Virus record (IMG/VR): IMGVR_UViG_3300048115_000638
Span: 1-45,240 of that record
Length of the DNA: 45,240 nucleotides
Reading direction: 5' to 3' (one strand)
Source: a virus
Positions within the stretch are counted from its first letter, which is position 1. Each line of letters begins with the position of its first letter. Below are positions 34,470-42,456 of this stretch, one piece after another. The position numbers were made by a program, and so were the translations under genes. The notes under the pieces were generated by a model. The model did not search any database. It was not told where the DNA came from and worked only from the letters and a program-made list of their open reading frames with translations.

Positions 34470-35741
34470 ATGCTAAACGCAGAAAAAGAACTACAAAAGT
34501 GGGCACCAGTATTAGAACATGCTGATGCTCCAACTATCACAGATAGTTACAAGAAAGCTGTTACAGCAAAACTTTTGGAGAATACCGAAAAGGCTCTTCA
34601 AGAGGAACGCGCACACAGCAGCTTCTCTTTGACAGAAGATGCAGCTACTAACACAGCATCTGCAACTTACTCAGATCCAGTATTAATCTCACTTGTACGC
34701 CGTGCAATGCCTCAGCTTATCGCTTATGATGTTGCTGGTGTTCAGCCAATGTCTGGTCCTACAGGTTTAATCTTCGCAATGAAAGCTCGCTATAGCGATA
34801 CTTCAACTGTCGAAGGTCAAATCAATACTAACGACACAGAAGCGTTGTTCGATGATATCGACACAGCATTCTCTGGCGGAGGTACACACGGTTCATCAGA
34901 CGATCCATTCAATGCTTCTTATGGCGCTGGTAATGGTCTACAAAGTCAAGCTGACGGTGGTACATCAGAAACTGGTAACATCGACAAAGAAATGGGCTTC
35001 ACAATTGAGAAAGCAACTGTGGCTGCTCGAACACGTCAGTTAAAAGCAGAATACTCAATGGAGCTTGCACAAGACCTTAAAGCAATTCACGGTCTTGACG
35101 CTGAGTCTGAGTTGGCTAACATCCTATCAACAGAAATCCTAGCTGAAATTAACCAAGAAGTTATTCGTACGATTAACAACTCTGCTAAAATCGGTGAAGA
35201 TGGTCCTGTTGGAGCTGATGGTATCTTCGACTTAGTCGCTGATGCAGATGGCCGCTGGGCAGTTGAGAAATTCCAGTCTCTTGCTTATCAGCTTGAAGTA
35301 CAAGCAAATAAGATCGCTACTGAAACACGTCGTGGAAAAGGTAACTTCGTTATCTGCTCACCTAACGTAGCATCTGCTCTTGCTTCTACTGGAGCTCTTA
35401 AGTTTGGTGGAGATGGTGCAATCAACGCCGATGCAATGGGTAACACATTTGCTGGTACACTTAACGGACGCCTTAAAGTCTACATCGATGCATACGCATC
35501 AGTTGATTATGCAACTGTAGGTTATAAGGGTTCTAATGCATATGACGCAGGACTTTACTACTGCCCATACGTTCCATTAACTATGGTACGTGCAGTTGGT
35601 GAAAATAGCTTCCAGCCGAAGATTGCATTCAAGACACGTTATGGTATCAAAGCGAATCCATTCACATCTTTGAGTGCTGATGCTAACTCTTACTTCCGTA
35701 AGACTAAGATCACAAACCTTAACGTAGGTGGCGTATCCTAA
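34470..35741 (+). CDS. gp23: Major capsid protein gp23
   Basis: 423 residues (T4: 521, marine relatives shorter). HK97-fold shell protein. The N-terminal helical prosequence ends in SFSLTEDAAT; the LTE at 54-56 fits the gp21 cleavage rule, predicting a mature start at D57. The body has SDPVLISLVRRAMPQLIAYD (about 68-87), GVQPMSGPTGLIFAMKARY (about 90-108), FTIEKATVAARTRQLKAEYS and the C-terminal PFTSLSADANSYFRKTKI. AAGGA is 10 nt before the ATG. A strong terminator follows, so gp23 ends its transcript. No gp24-like vertex paralogue follows, as in cyanophages. Confidence 0.97.
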   Translation: MLNAEKELQKWAPVLEHADAPTITDSYKKAVTAKLLENTEKALQEERAHSSFSLTEDAATNTASATYSDPVLISLVRRAMPQLIAYDVAGVQPMSGPTGLIFAMKARYSDTSTVEGQINTNDTEALFDDIDTAFSGGGTHGSSDDPFNASYGAGNGLQSQADGGTSETGNIDKEMGFTIEKATVAARTRQLKAEYSMELAQDLKAIHGLDAESELANILSTEILAEINQEVIRTINNSAKIGEDGPVGADGIFDLVADADGRWAVEKFQSLAYQLEVQANKIATETRRGKGNFVICSPNVASALASTGALKFGGDGAINADAMGNTFAGTLNGRLKVYIDAYASVDYATVGYKGSNAYDAGLYYCPYVPLTMVRAVGENSFQPKIAFKTRYGIKANPFTSLSADANSYFRKTKITNLNVGGVS

Positions 35742-35771
35742 TTAATTAGGAGTTCACAAACCTTTAAAACT

Positions 35772-35802
35772 AAGAGGAGTTCTTCGGAGCTCCTCTTTTT
35801 TT
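35772..35802 (+). terminator. Intrinsic terminator after gp23 with UUCG tetraloop
   Basis: AAGAGGAGTTC (35772-35782), loop TTCG (35783-35786), GAGCTCCTCTT (35787-35797): an 11-bp stem with one G-U pair, closed by the exceptionally stable C(UUCG)G tetraloop and followed by a seven-T run. The next late box begins 4 nt later. Confidence 0.93.
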
Positions 35803-35805
35803 CAT

Positions 35806-35813
35806 TATAAATA
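35806..35813 (+). promoter_or_regulatory. Late promoter box TATAAATA for the second tube-like gene
   Basis: Perfect box, 5 nt before the ATG at 35819, directly abutting the gp23 terminator. No Shine-Dalgarno. Confidence 0.8.
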
Positions 35814-35818
35814 GTATT

Positions 35819-36304
35819 ATGAGTGGTACAAACTTAACAACAAATATTAACATGCTTTCTCCAACTGGATTTAAGCTTACGATTAATAAAGAAAAGTTTG
35901 CGAATACTGAATTCTTTATTACGAGCTTTACTATTCCAGACATTAGCGTTTCACCTATAGAAACACGATATCGTAATTCAATTAATTACGAGGCTGGTGA
36001 GCCACGATCTTTTGGAGACTTATCTTTAAGATTTGCAATCGATGAAGATATGAAAAACTACACAGAAATTTATGATTGGCTTAAATCATGTAGTGAAGAA
36101 GGTTCAGTGAAAGGACAAATAGAACAACATGATATGATTTTGTCTGTGATGTCAAGTCATAACAATATTAACAAACAATTTCAATTTAGAGATGCATTTC
36201 CTACATCATTAAGTGGTGTAGAATTTAATGCTCAATCAACAGATGTTGAATATTTACAAGCAGACGTAACATTTAGATACAACGAATTTAGTATTATTAA
36301 ATAA
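35819..36304 (+). CDS. Tail-tube-fold (gp19-like) virion protein
   Basis: 161 residues. The order of motifs echoes gp19: an opening beta strand (GFKLTINKEKF), an IP turn (FTIPDISVSPIETRYRNS, about 38-55, compare gp19 QLPSSVIGQIDVPYRG), then FGDLSLRFAIDEDMKNYTEI (about 67-86) followed by YDWL, aligning with gp19's FENWTVTIINDGTMDIRNAF-ERW. It is therefore probably a tube paralogue such as a tube initiator or terminator in the baseplate or tail end. Marine T4-like phages keep such a gene after gp23. I cannot assign it to a specific T4 gene (gp3, gp48 and gp54 are alternatives by role). Confidence 0.65.
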   Translation: MSGTNLTTNINMLSPTGFKLTINKEKFANTEFFITSFTIPDISVSPIETRYRNSINYEAGEPRSFGDLSLRFAIDEDMKNYTEIYDWLKSCSEEGSVKGQIEQHDMILSVMSSHNNINKQFQFRDAFPTSLSGVEFNAQSTDVEYLQADVTFRYNEFSIIK

Positions 36305-36305
36305 G

Positions 36306-36313
36306 AATAAATA
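36306..36313 (+). promoter_or_regulatory. Variant late promoter box AATAAATA before uvsY
   Basis: One mismatch from consensus, 8 nt before the uvsY ATG. It could give late expression of the recombination genes uvsY-uvsW, which may also be read from middle or upstream promoters. Confidence 0.4.
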
Positions 36314-36321
36314 ATTATATT

Positions 36322-36768
36322 ATGACACTTGATGAAATTTTGATTATGTGGAAAAAGGACGTCGTTATCGATGACGTATGCCTTGACGAAGAAACTTTAA
36401 AGTCTTCTAAACTACACGCCAAATATCTTGAATTATATTCAATGGCAAAACTCCAACTGAAGAAAAAGGAAATGGAGTTAGACGCTACTAAAAAAGATAA
36501 GTGGCTTTATTATAATGGAAAGATGACGCAGCAAGATATGGATAAACGTAGTTGGAAATACGATCCATTCGATGGTATGACTAAACCATTAAAAAGCGAC
36601 ATGGATATGTATTACGATACTGATGAAGATCTTGTAAAAATAAAAGCACAGATTGATTATCACAAAACAGTAATTGAAACACTTGAAGAAATAATGGGTA
36701 ACATTAGATGGAGGCACACCCACGTCAAGAATATACTTGACTTTAAGAAGTTTACTTCTGGAATGTAA
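36322..36768 (+). CDS. uvsY: Recombination mediator UvsY
   Basis: 148 residues (T4: 137). UvsY loads the UvsX recombinase onto gp32-coated single-stranded DNA. The family pattern is clear: LDEILIMWKKDVVIDD (about 3-18), KLHAKYLELYSMAKLQLKKK (about 30-49), the KWLYYNGKM segment (about 60-68) and the C-terminal MGNIRWRHTHVKNILDFKKF (about 125-144). Lysine-rich helices fit DNA and protein binding. Its stop overlaps the uvsW start (TAATG), coupling the two, as in many T4-like genomes. Confidence 0.94.
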   Translation: MTLDEILIMWKKDVVIDDVCLDEETLKSSKLHAKYLELYSMAKLQLKKKEMELDATKKDKWLYYNGKMTQQDMDKRSWKYDPFDGMTKPLKSDMDMYYDTDEDLVKIKAQIDYHKTVIETLEEIMGNIRWRHTHVKNILDFKKFTSGM

Positions 36769-38261
36769 TGATAAAAGCTTTTAAAAAAGATGAGTCTAAG
36801 GTTCTACTTAGATGTGACGACTCAGGAATATTGATGGAGTTGTCAGAATACTTCACCTTCTACGCAGAAGGATATAAATTCATGCCTGCATATCGTAATA
36901 AAATGTGGGACGGTAAAATACGTTTATATGATTCACGTTCACAAACTATTCCTTATGGTTTATTGAAAAGAGTTGCAGAGTTTTGTTATGAACGTGGTTA
37001 TGAATTAGAAGTTGACGATTCGTTAAAACACGTAGTAGAAGAAAAAGATGCGCTAAAAGATTTTATTGACAAACTATCTATTACTATTAAAGGTAAACCC
37101 ATTAATCCAAGAGATTATCAATTAGATGCATTTATACACGCAGCACAAAATAGTAGATGTATTTTAATATCGCCAACAGGTTCTGGTAAATCATTAATCA
37201 TTTATATGCTAATGAGATACTTTTTAGAAAATGACGTTGATTTTAGAGCGTTAGTTGTTGTGCCTACTACATCATTAGTTGAACAGATGTATAAAGACTT
37301 CGCAGATTATTCAAGTTGCGATGATACATTTGACGTAGAAGAAGATGTACATAGAATTTATTCTGGAAAAGAAAAACTTGATTTTGACCAATCAGTTGTT
37401 ATTACTACATGGCAAAGTGCTATAAGGTTACCACAATCGTGGTTTCAGCAATATGGATTTGTAATTGGCGATGAAGCGCATACATTTAAAGCAAAGTCGT
37501 TAACTACTATTATGAATCGATTATCACGTGCTTATATGCGTATAGGTACTACAGGTACATTAGATGGTGCAGTTGTAAACCAATTGACATTAGAAGGTAA
37601 CTTTGGTCCTGTTTATAAAGTAACGTCGACTAAAGAGTTAATTGATTCGAATACGTTAGCAGATCTTAACGTTCAGTGTTTAGTTTTAAAATATCCTGAT
37701 GAAGAAAAGAAGTTATGTAAGTCTTTTAAATACCAGGAAGAAATAGATTATATAGTAAGCCACGAAAAACGTAATCGCTTTATAGTTAACTTAACTTGTG
37801 ATCAGAAAGGTAACTCATTAGTGTTATATAATCTTGTGCAAAAACACGGCAAACCATTATATGACATGTTTGTTGAAAGATTGAAAGGTACAAATCGTAA
37901 AGTGTTTTTCGTATCAGGAGCAGTGAATGCTGAAGAGCGTGAAAGAATACGTGAAATAACTGAAAAAGAAAAGAATGCTATTATTGTAGCAAGTGTTGGA
38001 ACGTTTTCGACAGGTATAAATATAATTAACCTACACAATATAATGTTTGCATCACCTACAAAATCACAAATAAGAGTTCTACAATCTATCGGAAGAGGAT
38101 TGAGAAAAACGGAAGATGGACAAGGAACGACTATTTACGATTTAGCAGATGATTTATCGTGGAAAAGGCGAAAGAATTATACACTGAATCATGCTATACA
38201 ACGAGTAAAAATATACGCTAAAGAAAAGTTTAACCATAAAATACATGAGGTACCGCTATGA
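36768..38261 (+). CDS. uvsW: UvsW ATP-dependent DNA helicase
   Basis: 497 residues (T4: about 500). SF2 helicase that unwinds R-loops and regresses or branch-migrates recombination structures, shifting T4 from origin-dependent to recombination-dependent replication. N-terminal substrate domain with MPAYRNKMWDGKIRLYD (about 39-55); Q-like motif PRDYQLDAF; Walker A SPTGSGKS (135-142); DEAH (235-238); GTTGTLDG motif III (about 260-267); and QSIGRGLRKTEDG motif VI. All helicase motifs are intact. The 3' end overlaps the next gene by 4 nt (ATGA). Confidence 0.96.
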   Translation: MIKAFKKDESKVLLRCDDSGILMELSEYFTFYAEGYKFMPAYRNKMWDGKIRLYDSRSQTIPYGLLKRVAEFCYERGYELEVDDSLKHVVEEKDALKDFIDKLSITIKGKPINPRDYQLDAFIHAAQNSRCILISPTGSGKSLIIYMLMRYFLENDVDFRALVVVPTTSLVEQMYKDFADYSSCDDTFDVEEDVHRIYSGKEKLDFDQSVVITTWQSAIRLPQSWFQQYGFVIGDEAHTFKAKSLTTIMNRLSRAYMRIGTTGTLDGAVVNQLTLEGNFGPVYKVTSTKELIDSNTLADLNVQCLVLKYPDEEKKLCKSFKYQEEIDYIVSHEKRNRFIVNLTCDQKGNSLVLYNLVQKHGKPLYDMFVERLKGTNRKVFFVSGAVNAEERERIREITEKEKNAIIVASVGTFSTGINIINLHNIMFASPTKSQIRVLQSIGRGLRKTEDGQGTTIYDLADDLSWKRRKNYTLNHAIQRVKIYAKEKFNHKIHEVPL

Positions 38262-38806
38262 CAGATAAATACGAACCTTCAGAAGAATTGAAAGACTACA
38301 TTAATGATTGTCCGATACAAAGTTATCGTTTAGTAGATGGCAGTTATGTAATTGCCGAAGAAGTAGACCACGATGTCGACACTAACGTCTTGTATATTGC
38401 AGGCGCGTTATCATTCGAATTTGGAAATCGTGGTAAAGGATTTTTACGACCTTGGCTTGATACACAAGATGATGACTTAATACAATTAGTCGGAGATAAG
38501 ATTGTAGGTAGGTCTGACACTCCATTTGAGCTTAAGCTACACTATCACCGTTATTTTGTGATGGATAAGTTGAAAAACATTTTAACACCAAATGAGATAG
38601 ATACAGTAATAGAGGAAATGTTTAAACCACCAGTTGATAAACTAGATTCATCAGAAGATAGTGATGAAATGGAAGAAGGTGAATCGTGGAAAGTAGACAA
38701 TGGGATAGATGACTCACCAGGACTGAAAGAAGATACAGGATTTAAATCACCTATCGATATTCATATGGAATGGAGAAGAAAACATAAGAACAATAGAGAA
38801 GACTAG
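38258..38806 (+). CDS. Hypothetical protein between uvsW and gp55, possibly LSm-like
   Basis: 182 residues. The N-terminal 60 residues (CPIQSYRLVDGSYVIAEEVD, about 14-33, then TNVLYIAGALSFEF) look like the small beta-barrel of LSm/Hfq-like proteins, and relatives with the pattern 'QxYxLxxGxxIIxE' occur near replication and transcription genes in marine T4-like phages. The C-terminal ~55 residues are acidic and probably disordered (SSEDSDEMEEGESWKVDNG), ending in a basic MEWRRKHKNNRED. A GAGG sits 7 nt before the ATG. It overlaps uvsW by 4 nt. Function unknown; the LSm suggestion is a weak inference from pattern only. Confidence 0.6.
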   Translation: MTDKYEPSEELKDYINDCPIQSYRLVDGSYVIAEEVDHDVDTNVLYIAGALSFEFGNRGKGFLRPWLDTQDDDLIQLVGDKIVGRSDTPFELKLHYHRYFVMDKLKNILTPNEIDTVIEEMFKPPVDKLDSSEDSDEMEEGESWKVDNGIDDSPGLKEDTGFKSPIDIHMEWRRKHKNNRED

Positions 38807-38939
38807 CTATTCTTTGTTTGTACTTAATTATTATACCAAAAGCTTTAACAGTTGTACACCACAAAATGACAAAAAAATGAAAAAAGTTTAATTTTTAGTG
38901 TACGTGAGATGAAACATATTATATAATAGATACTTAATT
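38807..38939 (+). promoter_or_regulatory. Promoter region of gp55 (TGTAC-N18-TATAAT)
   Basis: 133-nt gene-free stretch. The -35-like GTGTAC is at 38898-38903 and TATAAT at 38922-38927 with an 18-nt spacer, ending 12 nt before the gp55 ATG. Two further TTGTAC copies lie upstream (38818-38823, 38852-38857) without a matching -10. The same promoter design precedes the VWA and AAA+ genes. Probably recognised by host sigma-70-type RNA polymerase, so an early or middle promoter. Confidence 0.75.
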
Positions 38940-39581
38940 ATGGAAAAGAAAACTAGAAAAAAGGCAAGAGAAAAACCTCATTACGTAAACAATAAAGAGT
39001 TTTCACAAGCCGTAGTAGATTATGTCACTTCAGTTAATGAAGCAAGAGATAAGTTAGAAGACGAACCGATTATCCCCGAGTACATTGGAAGATGTTTTTT
39101 AAAGATAGCAGAAGGATTATCGCACAAACCAAACTTTGTAGGATATACATATAGGGAAGAAATGGTAATGGATGCTGTCGAAAATTGTATTAAAGCAATT
39201 ATGAATTATGATGTTAAGAAAGCAACACGTACTGGCTTACCAAATGCATTCGCTTATTTTACACAAATTACTTATTATGCCTTTTTAAGACGTATTGCAA
39301 AAGAGAAAAAGCAACAAGAGATTAAAGAAAAATACATAGACTTTGCAGGTGCTGAAGCCTTTATGGATATTGGCGATCATCCGGATCCATCTGGCATTGT
39401 AGATCGTGTAAGGTATAAATCACAACAAATACGTGATCGCGATAATAAGATTAAAGAATATGGAAAAGAACTTAAACAACGTAAGAAACGTTCTAAAAAG
39501 AAAATCGTTGGTGGTCTTGAACAGTTCTTAAAATATTTTGACGAAAACGAAAAACCAATACAAGATTTCCCAGAAAAATAA
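38940..39581 (+). CDS. gp55: Late-transcription sigma factor gp55
   Basis: 213 residues (T4: 185). Gp55 replaces host sigma-70 on RNA polymerase and recognises TATAAATA late promoters; many such boxes occur in this window. Family features: an N-terminal basic segment (KKTRKKAREKPHYVNNKEF), the region-2-like helices with YREEMVMDAVENCIKAIMNY (about 76-95) and the highly typical NAFAYFTQITYYAFLRRIAK (about 111-130), then KEKKQQEIKEKY. The C-terminus GGLEQFLKYFDENEKPI is hydrophobic-acidic and may be the sliding-clamp-binding tail that tethers gp55 to the replication clamp in T4. No Shine-Dalgarno precedes the ATG and the predicted leader is only a few bases. Confidence 0.94.
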   Translation: MEKKTRKKAREKPHYVNNKEFSQAVVDYVTSVNEARDKLEDEPIIPEYIGRCFLKIAEGLSHKPNFVGYTYREEMVMDAVENCIKAIMNYDVKKATRTGLPNAFAYFTQITYYAFLRRIAKEKKQQEIKEKYIDFAGAEAFMDIGDHPDPSGIVDRVRYKSQQIRDRDNKIKEYGKELKQRKKRSKKKIVGGLEQFLKYFDENEKPIQDFPEK

Positions 39582-39584
39582 ATT

Positions 39585-40643
39585 ATGCAGATAGCGATAT
39601 TGAATGACACCCACGCTGGTGTCAAAAATGGCTCAGATATCTTTTTAGATTATTCAGCCAAATTTTATAATGAAACATTTTTCCCTTACTTATTAGAAAA
39701 GGGAATCAAAAAGATAGTGCACTTAGGCGATTATTTCGAACATCGTAAGTATGTCAACTATAAAGTTTTAGAACATAATTATAAATGTTTTATATCTAAG
39801 CTTTATGAGTATGATATAACGATGGACATTATTCCTGGTAATCATGATGTTTACTATAAAAATACGAATTCATTAAATTCAATTGAAACTATCTTAAGTC
39901 AATATAGCGATCGTATAACAATTCATATGAATCCAGTCATTAATAATTATGATGGTTTGGATGTAGCATTAGTCCCTTGGATTTGCAAAGAAAACGAAGA
40001 AGTGTGTATGGACTTTATTGCTAATGCCTCAGCACCTATACTTATGGGCCATTTAGAATTAGGTGGTTTTCAATATATGGCAGGTGCTAATATTAAATCG
40101 CATGGCATGGATAAGAAAGTGTTTAATCGTTATGAAGCAGTTTATTCAGGTCACTATCACACAAAAAGTACACAAGAAAACGTAACGTATCTTGGTACAC
40201 AATATGAATTGACGTGGTCAGATGCCGGCGATCCTAAGTATTTTCACGTTTTAGATACAAATACAAGAGAACTTACACCCGTTAAAAACGAAAACGTTTT
40301 ATTTCAAAAGATATATTATAATGAAGATGAACTAGTTCCTTTAACAAGAAAACTAATTGAAGGTACATATATTAAAGTAATAGTAACAAACAAAAAGGAC
40401 TTATATGCTTTTGATAAATATATGGAAAAACTGTATGACTTTAATCCTCATGAAGTACGTATTATAGAAAACTTTGACGAGTACGGAGGTGACAAGGTTG
40501 AAGACGATAGTGTTAAAGTTGATGATACACCTACATTACTAAATAGTTATATTGACGCTACTGAAACGAATTTAAACAATGATATTTTGAAAAAGATGAT
40601 GCAAGAACTTCTTACTGAAGCTCAAGCACTCGATACTATATAA
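39585..40643 (+). CDS. gp47: Recombination nuclease subunit gp47 (Mre11/SbcD-like)
   Basis: 352 residues (T4: 339). Mre11-type metallophosphoesterase that with gp46 resects DNA ends for recombination-dependent replication and host DNA degradation. Phosphoesterase motifs are all present: NDTHAG (D8, H10), HLGDYFEHR (about 46-54), IPGNHDVY (about 83-90), a GHLELGG segment (about 155) and SGHYHTK (about 189-195). It begins 3 nt after gp55 and ends in TAATG overlapping gp46, so the nuclease and ATPase subunits are translationally coupled. Confidence 0.96.
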   Translation: MQIAILNDTHAGVKNGSDIFLDYSAKFYNETFFPYLLEKGIKKIVHLGDYFEHRKYVNYKVLEHNYKCFISKLYEYDITMDIIPGNHDVYYKNTNSLNSIETILSQYSDRITIHMNPVINNYDGLDVALVPWICKENEEVCMDFIANASAPILMGHLELGGFQYMAGANIKSHGMDKKVFNRYEAVYSGHYHTKSTQENVTYLGTQYELTWSDAGDPKYFHVLDTNTRELTPVKNENVLFQKIYYNEDELVPLTRKLIEGTYIKVIVTNKKDLYAFDKYMEKLYDFNPHEVRIIENFDEYGGDKVEDDSVKVDDTPTLLNSYIDATETNLNNDILKKMMQELLTEAQALDTI

Positions 40644-42346
40644 TGATTACATTTAAAAAACTTACTTGGAAAAATTTTCTATCTACAGGAAATAACGAAA
40701 CAACAATTTACTTAAATCAGGACTCATCTACATTAGTAGTAGGTGCAAATGGTGCAGGTAAATCTACTATGTTAGATGCTTTATCTTATGCTTTATTTGG
40801 TAAACCACACCGTAGTATTAATAAACCACAACTTGTAAATTCAATCAATAATAAAAACTGTTTAGTTACGGTTGAGTTTTCAGTTGGTAAAATCGAATAC
40901 AAGATTATTCGTGGTATGAAACCAAACATTTTCGAGGTTTATAGAAGTGGTAAGTTGTTAGACCAAGAATCACATAGCCGTGATTACCAAAAAATCATTG
41001 AACAAAATATTTTAAAACTCAATCACAAGTCTTTTCACCAAGTAGTTGTATTAGGTTCATCTAACTTTATTCCTTTTATGCAACTACCATCATACCAACG
41101 TAGGAATGTGATTGAGGACTTATTAGATATTGGCATCTTCACAAAAATGAATGGTGTATTAAAAGAAAAGATTGCGATGTTAAGAAGTCAAATGAATGAC
41201 ACTGATCATCAATTAGAACTTTTAAAGGAAACAATCAAACTACAAACTGAACACATTGGTGAATTAAAACGTATTGATACATCACAAGCAGAAAAACGTG
41301 AAAAAGAAGTTAAGAGGATTGAAGAAGAAATAGAAAGTATTAAAGAGAGCAATCAAACTTTACAAGAAGAATACGACGAATTTTATAACACAACAACTAC
41401 TGACTATCAAAAAGCACAGGATGAAAAGCGTGAATTAGAAAGTAGTAAGAGTAGTATTAAAACAAAAATGGATGATGTTGTTAATGAGTCTTTATTTTAT
41501 GAAAACAACAACACTTGTCCAACATGCTCTCAAGATATTTCAATCGAATTAAAAGATAGTAAAAATCATGATTGTAAAGAAAAAGCTAAATCTTTAAACA
41601 GCGAATATTATACTATCAAAGATAAGATTAACGAAACGAACGAAGAAGCAGATGAATTATATAAAAAGATAGTTCACCTTAATGAAGTCAATTCAAGTAT
41701 ACGTCAAAATGATGTAAAGATTAAAGGTTTACAAGAAAGAATAAGTTCTTTACAAGAAACGGTTGAAGTTCAAGATACTACCGAAGCAGAAAACAAATTG
41801 ACTGAGGATAAAGAAAAGCGAAGTGAACTTATGACTAAACGTACAGAACAATCTAAACTAAGTTCTTACTTTGATGCTATTAGTGAGTTATTACGCGACA
41901 CAGGTATTAAAACAAAAGTCATTCGTCAATACTTACCAGTGATGAATAAGCTTATTAATCAATACTTACAAATATTAGACTTCTTTGTATTATTCCATCT
42001 TGACGATTCATTCAATGAAACAATTAAATCACGTCATCGCGATGAATTTACGTATGCATCTTTTTCTGAAGGTGAAAAACAAAGGATTGATTTGAGTTTA
42101 TTGTTTGCTTGGCGTCAGATTGCTAAAATGAAAAACTCTGCAAATACTAATTTGCTTATACTCGATGAAACATTTGACTCAAGTATGGATGCAGATGGTG
42201 TAGACAACCTCCTTAAAATACTATATGCGTTTAAAGACGATACTAACGTATTCATTATTTCCCATAAACAAGACCTACTTGAAGGCAAATTTCCACGGAA
42301 AATAGAGTTTGAGAAGGTAAATAACTTCAGCAAAATGAAGTCATAA
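40643..42346 (+). CDS. gp46: Recombination ATPase subunit gp46 (Rad50/SbcC-like)
   Basis: 567 residues (T4: 560). SMC-type ATPase partner of gp47. Walker A GANGAGKST (34-42); a long coiled coil interrupted by a zinc hook CPTC (292-295); the ABC signature FSEGEKQRIDLSLLFAW (about 474-490); Walker B/D-loop LLILDETFDSSMDADG (about 504-519) with D508 and E509; and an H-loop in VFIISHKQ. All functional sites are intact. The coiled coil is short, as in other phage homologues. An AT-rich hairpin terminator follows. Confidence 0.96.
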   Translation: MITFKKLTWKNFLSTGNNETTIYLNQDSSTLVVGANGAGKSTMLDALSYALFGKPHRSINKPQLVNSINNKNCLVTVEFSVGKIEYKIIRGMKPNIFEVYRSGKLLDQESHSRDYQKIIEQNILKLNHKSFHQVVVLGSSNFIPFMQLPSYQRRNVIEDLLDIGIFTKMNGVLKEKIAMLRSQMNDTDHQLELLKETIKLQTEHIGELKRIDTSQAEKREKEVKRIEEEIESIKESNQTLQEEYDEFYNTTTTDYQKAQDEKRELESSKSSIKTKMDDVVNESLFYENNNTCPTCSQDISIELKDSKNHDCKEKAKSLNSEYYTIKDKINETNEEADELYKKIVHLNEVNSSIRQNDVKIKGLQERISSLQETVEVQDTTEAENKLTEDKEKRSELMTKRTEQSKLSSYFDAISELLRDTGIKTKVIRQYLPVMNKLINQYLQILDFFVLFHLDDSFNETIKSRHRDEFTYASFSEGEKQRIDLSLLFAWRQIAKMKNSANTNLLILDETFDSSMDADGVDNLLKILYAFKDDTNVFIISHKQDLLEGKFPRKIEFEKVNNFSKMKS

Positions 42347-42371
42347 GTGGTTGATTACCAACAAAAGCTGT

Positions 42372-42398
42372 AAAAAAGTGCAAAAAACTGCATTTTTT
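42372..42398 (+). terminator. AT-rich hairpin terminator after gp46
   Basis: AAAAAAGTGCA (42372-42382) pairs with TGCATTTTTT (42389-42398) across a 6-nt loop, including one G-U pair; the T run ends the stem. Such A-tract/T-tract hairpins can act in both directions. The -35 element of the next promoter begins 2 nt later. Confidence 0.65.
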
Positions 42399-42399
42399 A

Positions 42400-42429
42400 T
42401 TGTACATACGCGTTTTCTTAGAGTATAAT
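42400..42429 (+). promoter_or_regulatory. Promoter TTGTAC-N18-TATAAT for the VWA gene
   Basis: TTGTAC at 42400-42405 and TATAAT at 42424-42429 with an 18-nt spacer; the TATAATAG context is the same as upstream of gp55 and the AAA+ gene. The palindrome TGTACA overlaps the -35. The leader to the ATG is about 20 nt and carries TAAGGTAAGG. Confidence 0.8.
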
Positions 42430-42456
42430 AGTATTATAACAATTAAGGTAAGGTTT

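Noticed and set aside
38807-38890. Two extra TTGTAC sites upstream of gp55 considered as additional promoters
   Set aside because: No TATAAT-like box at the 18-nt spacing follows either one; kept only as possible regulator sites.
42400-42456. Upstream ATG for the VWA protein (19 extra residues)
   Set aside because: The extension covers the -35/-10 promoter and the Shine-Dalgarno of the ATG at 42457, so it cannot be on the transcript from that promoter.
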